Positions 6,027-10,356 of a stretch of 10,356 nucleotides of DNA are shown one piece after another. The notes beneath the pieces are model-generated. The model worked only from the letters and a program-made list of their open reading frames with translations. It had not been told where the DNA came from and did no database searches. The stretch is from Comamonadaceae bacterium (GTDB lineage: Bacteria > Pseudomonadota > Gammaproteobacteria > Burkholderiales > Burkholderiaceae_C). Within the stretch, counting starts at the first letter, position 1. The number at the start of each line of letters is the position of its first letter. The stretch is taken from positions 1 through 10,356 of the forward strand of contig CANGZO010000069.1 of the NCBI GenBank assembly GCA_947458305.1, in the 5' to 3' direction. The translations under genes and the position numbers were made by a program.

Positions 6027-6533
6027 TCAAGGGGTCTTCAGGACCTGTTGGGTGTTCGCTTGCTTGGTTTGCAGGCGTTTGAGCTGAGGGCTCAGGTTCA
6101 GGGCTTGCCCATAGGCGCGAGCAGCCAGGGCCACATAAACATCACCCATGTTTTCAAGGGCCAAAGCGTAATCCGGACGGGCCTGAATCGCCGCTTGCAA
6201 TGACAACAAGGCTTCTTCATGCCGGTTGGCGCGTGCCAACAATGCTGCCAGGTTGTTGTGCGGTTCTGGCAGTTCGGGAAAAGACAAAGTCAAGGCCCGC
6301 AAGGTGTCCATGGCGGCCTGGGTTTGCCCCTGTCCCGTTTGAATGTGGCTGAGCAAAAGCCGCATTTGAGGGTCGGTAGGCGTGGTTTTGAGCCGGGACT
6401 CTGCCAGAGCTTGCGCGGGCTGCCATTGACCGCTTTGAACCAAGGCATTGACTTCGGTGTAGATGTCCGCTTTGGCACCGCTGCTCAAAGTCAAGAGGGT
6501 GCAATAAGCCATCAAGGTCAGCCAATTTCGCAT
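6027..6533 (-). CDS. exported TPR-repeat protein
   Basis: A 168-residue protein with a signal peptide (MRNWLTLMAYCTLLTLSS, then GAKA-D, likely cleavage after residue 22), so the mature protein is probably periplasmic. There is no lipobox cysteine at the cleavage site. The mature part is made of tetratricopeptide-like helical pairs: about 25-57 (ALVQSGQWQPAQALAESRLKTTPTD), 58-90 (IQTGQGQTQAAMDTLRALTLSFPE) and 91-125 (NNLAALLARANRHEEALLSLQAAIQARPD), then a partial fourth (ALENMGDVYVALAARAYGQALNLSP). TPRs bind other proteins; no enzyme motif is visible. It is the first gene of the minus cluster, upstream of ppiA, ppiB and lpxH, which hints at an envelope role, perhaps scaffolding or folding, but that is inference. 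I do not recognise a named gene. TPR content and export are clear. Confidence 0.87.
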   Translation of the reverse strand: MRNWLTLMAYCTLLTLSSGAKADIYTEVNALVQSGQWQPAQALAESRLKTTPTDPQMRLLLSHIQTGQGQTQAAMDTLRALTLSFPELPEPHNNLAALLARANRHEEALLSLQAAIQARPDYALALENMGDVYVALAARAYGQALNLSPQLKRLQTKQANTQQVLKTP

Positions 6534-6622
6534 GCGAGCCCGAAAAAGTGGTGGGTGTGTGCCCCGATGTCAAGGTGGCAAAACCTGACCCAAATAGACC
6601 TTCAAACGCCAAGGTACGGGGA

Positions 6623-6628
6623 TATACT
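6623..6628 (+). promoter_or_regulatory. candidate -10 of a cysS promoter
   Basis: TATACT matches five of six bases of the sigma-70 -10. Sixteen bases upstream, TTCAAA (6601-6606) is a weak -35. Start of transcription would be near 6635, leaving a leader of roughly 160 bases before cysS. In that leader I find no strong hairpin-plus-T-run terminator, no T-box-like element and no convincing cysteine-rich leader peptide. The cysS start codon itself has no clear ribosome-binding site. Confidence 0.3.
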
Positions 6629-6636
6629 GAGCGGCC

Positions 6637-6642
6637 ATTGTA
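6637..6642 (-). promoter_or_regulatory. candidate -10 of the TPR-ppiA-ppiB-lpxH promoter
   Basis: On the minus strand this reads TACAAT (five of six matches to the -10 consensus), with only an A-rich stretch where the -35 should be. Transcription would start near 6630, about 100 bases before the TPR gene. A second possibility is a perfect TTGACA at 6573-6568, but the -10 region 17 bases further on is poor (CACTTT). Promoter choice is uncertain. Confidence 0.3.
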
Positions 6643-6793
6643 GCGGAGCACTTTTCTTTTTTGGGGTGCCCAAGACCCTCGCCAGTCCCCAGTAGCTTGG
6701 CTTGACCAGGGCGCTTGGATCCCACGCCACAGACACCCTTCAGTACTGTCTTCGACCTTTGCGGATTTTTGACCGCCATTTCAATTTTCATTC

Positions 6794-8170
6794 ATGAGTT
6801 TGCGCATTTTCAACACGCTCAGCCGTGCTGTCTCCGATTTTTCACCGGCTGATCCGGGTCATGTGCGCATGTACGTCTGCGGCATGACGGTCTATGACCT
6901 GTGCCATCTGGGCCATGCCCGGTCGATGATTGCGTTTGATGTGGTCCAGCGCTGGCTCAAGGCCAGTGGCTACCAGGTCACGTATGTGCGCAACGTGACC
7001 GACATCGACGACAAGATCATCAAACGTGCCTTGGAAAACGGCGAAACCATCCGCGGCTTGACCGACCGGATGATCGATGCGCTGCACCAGGACGCCGACG
7101 CCCTGGGCATTGAGCGCCCCCAGCACGAGCCCCGCGCCACCGATTACGTGCCCCAGATGCTCAGCATGATCGGCACGCTGGAGCAAAAAGGCCTGGCTTA
7201 CCGCGCTGGCAATGGCGACGTGAACTATTCGGTGCGCAAGTTTGCGGGTTACGGCAAGTTGTCCGGCAAGTCGCTGGACGAATTGAATGCCGGCGAGCGC
7301 GTGGCCGTAGAAACGGACAAACAAGACCCGCTGGACTTTGTGCTCTGGAAGAGTGCCAAGCCCACCGAGCCCGAAGATGTCAAATGGGCCAGTCCTTTTG
7401 GCACGGGCCGCCCAGGCTGGCACATCGAGTGCTCGGCCATGGCCTGTGAGCTGTTGGGCCAAACCTTTGACATCCACGGTGGCGGGGCTGACCTGCAGTT
7501 TCCGCACCACGAAAACGAGATCGCCCAAAGCGAAGGCGCCAACGGCCAGCCTCTGGCGCGCTTTTGGATGCACAACGGCTTCATCAATGTGGACAACGAA
7601 AAGATGTCCAAGAGCCTGGGCAATTTCTTCACCATCCGCGATGTGCTCAAAGAATTTGACGCTGAGACGGTGCGCTTTTTCATCGTGCGCAGCCACTACC
7701 GCAGCTCGCTCAATTACAGCGACGTGCACCTGAACGACGCCAAAGGTGCGTTGAAGCGCCTGTACACCGCCCTGCAAGCCGTGCCACCCGCCGATGTGAA
7801 GATCGACTGGGTCGAACCCCTGGCAGCCCGCTTCAAAGCGGCGATGGACGAAGACTTCGGCACCCCCGAAGCGGTGGCGGTGCTGTTTGAGTTGGCGGGC
7901 GAGGTCAACCGCAGCGGTTCGGCCGAGCGCGCAGGCCTGCTCAAGGCTTTGGGTGGCTTGCTGGGTTTGCTTCAGACTGACCCTACGACCTACCTTCAAG
8001 CGGGCGCAGGCTTGGACGAGGCGGCCATTCAGGCACAAATTCAGGCCCGGGCCGACGCCAAAAAGGCGAAAAACTTTGCCGAGGCCGACCGCATTCGCAA
8101 CGATTTGCTGGCCCAAGGCATCGTGCTCAAAGACTCGGCCTCTGGCACTACCTGGGAGGCGGCTCAGTGA
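6794..8170 (+). CDS. cysS: cysteinyl-tRNA synthetase
   Basis: CysS activates cysteine with ATP and charges tRNA-Cys in the cytoplasm. The 458-residue length matches E. coli (461). It is a class I synthetase: the HIGH motif is HLGHARS (38-44) and the KMSKS motif is exact (270-274). The four zinc ligands that select cysteine are present at C29 (YVCGMTVYD), C213 (WHIECSAM), H238 and E242 (FPHHENEIAQS). The C-terminal helical and anticodon-binding part includes ARADAKKAKNFAEADRIRNDL, the family's typical end. The start at 6794 (MSLRIFNTLSR) is the family's normal one although no good ribosome-binding site precedes it. The stop codon overlaps the next gene by four bases (GTGA), so translation of the glycosylase is probably coupled. 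Identification is secure. Confidence 0.97.
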   Translation: MSLRIFNTLSRAVSDFSPADPGHVRMYVCGMTVYDLCHLGHARSMIAFDVVQRWLKASGYQVTYVRNVTDIDDKIIKRALENGETIRGLTDRMIDALHQDADALGIERPQHEPRATDYVPQMLSMIGTLEQKGLAYRAGNGDVNYSVRKFAGYGKLSGKSLDELNAGERVAVETDKQDPLDFVLWKSAKPTEPEDVKWASPFGTGRPGWHIECSAMACELLGQTFDIHGGGADLQFPHHENEIAQSEGANGQPLARFWMHNGFINVDNEKMSKSLGNFFTIRDVLKEFDAETVRFFIVRSHYRSSLNYSDVHLNDAKGALKRLYTALQAVPPADVKIDWVEPLAARFKAAMDEDFGTPEAVAVLFELAGEVNRSGSAERAGLLKALGGLLGLLQTDPTTYLQAGAGLDEAAIQAQIQARADAKKAKNFAEADRIRNDLLAQGIVLKDSASGTTWEAAQ

Positions 8171-8814
8171 GCGCCGCAACGACCGTGGTGACGCCCGTGA
8201 CGCCCGCTTACTGGGCCGAGGCTTGTGCGCACCTGGCCAAAAAAGACCGGGTCATGAAAAAACTGATCCCCCAGTTTGGCAATGCCATCCTGGAGACGCG
8301 CGGCGATGCGTTTGTGACTTTGGCCCGTTCCATCGTGGGCCAACAAATTTCAGTCAAGGCCGCCCAAACCGTCTGGGACCGTTTTTCCTTGCTGAGCAAG
8401 CGCTTGACGCCTGCTGCGGTGCTCAAGCTCAAAGTGGACGATATGCGGGCCGCTGGCCTGTCTGTGCGCAAAGTGGAGTATCTGGTTGATTTGGCGGTGC
8501 ACTTCAGCTCTGGCTCGGTGCACGTCAAGGCTTGGCAAGACATGGACGACGAGGCCATCATTGATGAGTTGGTGGCCATTCGGGGCATTGGTCGCTGGAC
8601 AGCCGAGATGTTCCTGATCTTTCACTTGTTGCGACCCAACGTGCTGCCGCTTGACGATGTGGGCCTGATCAACGGCATCAGCCGGAACTATTTCTCGGGT
8701 GAGCCCGTCAGCCGCAGCGACGCCCGCGAGGTGGCCCAAGCGTGGAGCCCCTATGCCACCGTGGCGACTTGGTATATTTGGCGCTCGCTGGATCCGGTTC
8801 CGGTGGCGTATTGA
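8167..8814 (+). CDS. HhH-GPD DNA glycosylase, AlkA-like (3-methyladenine)
   Basis: A 215-residue base-excision repair glycosylase of the helix-hairpin-helix GPD superfamily, probably removing alkylated purines such as 3-methyladenine. The motif SIVGQQISVKAA (55-66) is typical of the AlkA/MAG branch. The HhH element is LVAIRGIGRWTAEMFLIF (135-152), and the catalytic aspartate is D164 in LPLDDVGL. There is no C-terminal cysteine cluster, so it is not an iron-sulfur enzyme of the Nth/MutY type. E. coli AlkA has an extra N-terminal domain (282 residues); this short form lacks it, as do many bacterial and yeast MAG-type relatives. The GTG start overlaps the cysS stop codon, and accA follows after 45 bp, so the three are likely co-transcribed. 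I see no Ada-type regulatory signal, so constitutive expression with cysS is my inference. Exact substrate is uncertain. Confidence 0.9.
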   Translation: MSAATTVVTPVTPAYWAEACAHLAKKDRVMKKLIPQFGNAILETRGDAFVTLARSIVGQQISVKAAQTVWDRFSLLSKRLTPAAVLKLKVDDMRAAGLSVRKVEYLVDLAVHFSSGSVHVKAWQDMDDEAIIDELVAIRGIGRWTAEMFLIFHLLRPNVLPLDDVGLINGISRNYFSGEPVSRSDAREVAQAWSPYATVATWYIWRSLDPVPVAY

Positions 8815-8849
8815 GGGCTGGACTGAGCGTCTACCCGGTTTAGAACAGA

Positions 8850-8853
8850 GGAG
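8850..8853 (+). promoter_or_regulatory. strong Shine-Dalgarno fixing the TTG start of accA
   Basis: GGAG (within AGAGGAG, 8847-8853) lies six bases before TTG at 8860. No ATG or GTG in frame is nearby and the TTG gives the MAKKSFLDFEQ start usual for this family in related bacteria, so the rare start codon is well supported. Confidence 0.8.
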
Positions 8854-8859
8854 TCCAAC

Positions 8860-9834
8860 TTGGCCAAAAAATCATTTCTCGACTTTGAGCAACCCGTTGC
8901 CGAACTCGAAGCCAAGATCGAAGAATTGCGTTATGTGCAGACCGAGTCGGCGGTGGACATCACCCTCGAGATCGAGCAGCTGAGCAAAAAAAGCCAGCAA
9001 CTGACCAAAGACATCTACAGCGACCTGAGCCCTTGGCAGGTCACCAAAATCTCGCGCCACCCCGAGCGTCCATACACGCTGGATTACATCAACGGCATCT
9101 TCACCGACTTTGTCGAGATGCATGGCGACCGCCACTTTGCCGACGATTTGTCTATTGTGGGCGGTTTGGCCCGTTTCAATGGCCAAGCCTGCATGGTGCT
9201 GGGCCAACAAAAAGGGCGCGACACCAAAGAGCGTACGCTGCGCAACTTTGGCATGAGCAAGCCCGAGGGCTACCGCAAAGCGCTGCGTCTCATGAAAACC
9301 GCAGAGAAATTCAAGCTGCCCGTCTTCACCTTTGTGGACACGCCAGGCGCTTACCCCGGCATTGACGCCGAAGAGCGCGGTCAGTCCGAAGCCATTGGAC
9401 GCAATATTTTCGAGATGGCTCAGCTCGAAGTGCCCATCATCACCACCATCATTGGTGAGGGTGGCTCTGGCGGCGCTTTGGCCATTTCGGTGGCCGACCA
9501 GGTCTTGATGCTGCAGTACTCGGTTTATTCGGTCATCAGCCCAGAAGGCTGCGCCTCCATCTTGTGGAAGACGAGTGAAAAGGCCGAAGTCGCAGCCGAC
9601 GCTTTGGGCATCACGGCCCACCGGCTCAAGGCACTGGGTTTGGTCGACAAAATCGTCAACGAACCCGTGGGTGGTGCCCATCGTGACACCGAGCAAATGG
9701 TGGCCTTCCTCAAGCGGGCATTGGGTGACGCTTGGCGCCAAGTCGCTGACTTCAAGCCCAAAGAGCTGCTGGAGCGCCGCTACGAGCGCCTGAACAGCTA
9801 CGGCCGCTTCACCGACACCAAGGCGGGTAAGTAA
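8860..9834 (+). CDS. accA: acetyl-CoA carboxylase carboxyltransferase subunit alpha
   Basis: AccA pairs with AccD in an alpha2-beta2 carboxyltransferase that moves the carboxyl group from biotin-carrier protein to acetyl-CoA, making malonyl-CoA for fatty acid synthesis. The 324 residues agree with E. coli (319). The N-terminal helical hairpin (about 8-55: FEQPVAELEAKIEELR, then LEIEQLSKKSQQL) leads into the crotonase-like carboxyltransferase fold with RHPERPYTLDYI, MHGDRHFADD, FVDTPGAYPGIDAEERGQSEAI (from about 158) and IIGEGGSGGALAI (from about 197), whose Gly-rich loops form the oxyanion and CoA sites. It starts with TTG behind a strong ribosome-binding site. It follows the glycosylase gene by 45 bp and is followed by tilS after 49 bp. 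In many bacteria accA is separate from accD, as here. Identification is secure. Confidence 0.97.
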   Translation: MAKKSFLDFEQPVAELEAKIEELRYVQTESAVDITLEIEQLSKKSQQLTKDIYSDLSPWQVTKISRHPERPYTLDYINGIFTDFVEMHGDRHFADDLSIVGGLARFNGQACMVLGQQKGRDTKERTLRNFGMSKPEGYRKALRLMKTAEKFKLPVFTFVDTPGAYPGIDAEERGQSEAIGRNIFEMAQLEVPIITTIIGEGGSGGALAISVADQVLMLQYSVYSVISPEGCASILWKTSEKAEVAADALGITAHRLKALGLVDKIVNEPVGGAHRDTEQMVAFLKRALGDAWRQVADFKPKELLERRYERLNSYGRFTDTKAGK

Positions 9835-9854
9835 GCGCACGGCTCAGCCTAGCT

Positions 9855-9874
9855 CAGTTCAGTTCAGTTCAGTT
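9855..9874 (+). repeat. pentanucleotide tandem repeat, four copies of CAGTT
   Basis: CAGTT is repeated four times without error in the accA-tilS spacer, ending nine bases before the tilS ATG. No Shine-Dalgarno is recognisable in the same interval. Five-base repeats can gain or lose units by replication slippage. Four copies is short, so this may be stable. Confidence 0.7.
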
Positions 9875-9883
9875 GCCTCAGTC

Positions 9884-10356
9884 ATGACGGCACACCCACC
9901 ACCATCCCCCGAACAGGCCCTGGCTGACTTCAGTCCGGGCCTTCCTTTTGCCGTGGCACTGAGCGGCGGGGCCGACTCTGTGGCCATGTTGTTGGCCTGC
10001 ACAAGGACCTGGCCTGGGCAGGTGAGGGCGGTGCACATTCACCACGGTTTGCAATCGGCCGCCGATGACTTCGAATCGCACTGCCGATCGGTCTGCGCTC
10101 AATTGGGTGTCCCGCTGGCCATTCGCCGTGTGCAAGCAGGCCATGCCCCAGGTCAAAGCCCCGAAGACGCCGCGCGGCAAGCCCGCTACAAAGAACTGTC
10201 CGAAGCCGTGCACACCGAATGGCCCGAGGTGCGTGATGTGGTGTTGGCCCAGCACGCCGACGACCAAGTTGAAACCTTGCTCATCGCTTTGTCGCGTGGG
10301 GCTGGCTTGCCCGGGTTGGCCAGCATGCCCGCTCACTGGCAGCGGCAGGGGCTGAA
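9884..10356 (+). CDS. tilS: tRNA(Ile)-lysidine synthase, N-terminal part
   Basis: TilS uses ATP and lysine to convert C34 of the tRNA-Ile CAU anticodon to lysidine, so that the tRNA reads AUA and is charged with isoleucine. The gene runs off the right edge, leaving 157 codons of an expected 320-440. The N-type ATP pyrophosphatase P-loop is SGGADS (27-32), followed by HIHHGLQ (51-57), EDAARQARY, and the family signature AQHADDQVETLLIALSRGAGLPGLASM near the end of the fragment. I chose ATG at 9884 because the P-loop then falls at its usual distance from the N-terminus. There is no good ribosome-binding site, and a CAGTT tandem repeat lies just upstream. It lies 49 bp after accA with no terminator between them, so it is probably the last part of the same transcript. 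Identification is secure although the C-terminal domains are not seen. Confidence 0.93.
   Translation, partial: MTAHPPPSPEQALADFSPGLPFAVALSGGADSVAMLLACTRTWPGQVRAVHIHHGLQSAADDFESHCRSVCAQLGVPLAIRRVQAGHAPGQSPEDAARQARYKELSEAVHTEWPEVRDVVLAQHADDQVETLLIALSRGAGLPGLASMPAHWQRQGL

Noticed and set aside
5352..6203. Open frame of 283 codons on the plus strand over ppiA and the TPR gene
   Set aside because: It crosses two genes and their spacer on the other strand and shows no domain of its own.
6643..6793. Possible T-box, riboswitch or attenuator in the cysS leader
   Set aside because: No T-box motif, no hairpin followed by a T-run and no cysteine-rich leader peptide were found; only weak CCAAG/CTTGG pairings exist.
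6842..8179. Open frame of 445 codons on the minus strand across cysS
   Set aside because: cysS carries all family motifs in the plus frame; the antisense frame is His/Val/Gln-rich with no family features, a common by-product of third-position GC bias.
8872..9840. Open frame of 322 codons on the minus strand across accA
   Set aside because: Same reason: accA is certain, and the antisense frame mirrors it codon for codon.
1..10356. Mobile element, CRISPR array, toxin-antitoxin or defence system
   Set aside because: No transposase, integrase, spaced direct repeats or paired small genes were seen on either strand; all protein genes except the DUF349 and TPR ones belong to well-known families with established functions.

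Overview
The window looks like ordinary core chromosome of a betaproteobacterium of the order Burkholderiales, most likely family Comamonadaceae. This rests on protein style and gene order: a DUF349 protein next to a lytic transglycosylase, a TPR-ppiA-ppiB-lpxH cluster divergent from cysS, and cysS-glycosylase-accA-tilS. Codon use is moderately GC-rich and even throughout. I see no insertion sequence, integrase, phage gene, CRISPR array, tRNA or rRNA gene, and no sign of recent transfer.

Layout. (1) The left edge (1 to about 160, minus strand) has no protein gene but is strongly structured; I read it, with moderate confidence, as a 6S RNA gene cut by the window edge. (2) A membrane-anchored lytic transglycosylase (154-897, minus). 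(3) A divergent intergenic region (898-1318) with an AT-rich island carrying a perfect inverted repeat and a promoter-like element for each direction. (4) A 924-residue DUF349 protein (1319-4093, plus) with a disordered Ala/Pro-rich then Arg/Gly-rich segment. Its terminator hairpin lies inside the 3' end of the convergent lpxH gene. (5) A minus-strand cluster transcribed from right to left: TPR protein, ppiA, ppiB, lpxH (6533 down to 4071). (6) A 260-bp divergent spacer (6534-6793). (7) A plus-strand cluster: cysS (6794), an overlapping HhH-GPD DNA glycosylase (8167), accA with a TTG start and strong ribosome-binding site (8860), and the first 157 codons of tilS (9884 to the edge).

How the genes relate. 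The minus cluster combines envelope and folding functions: a periplasmic and a cytoplasmic prolyl isomerase, an exported TPR protein, and the lipid A pathway hydrolase LpxH. The plus cluster combines translation (CysS charges tRNA-Cys; TilS makes the lysidine needed to read AUA codons), DNA base repair and the first step of fatty acid synthesis. These are housekeeping functions, and I found no evidence of an undescribed system. The points most worth checking are the probable 6S RNA overlapping the transglycosylase stop codon, the inverted-repeat operator at about 1103-1124, the convergent overlap in which one gene's terminator is another gene's coding sequence, and a pentanucleotide tandem repeat just before tilS.
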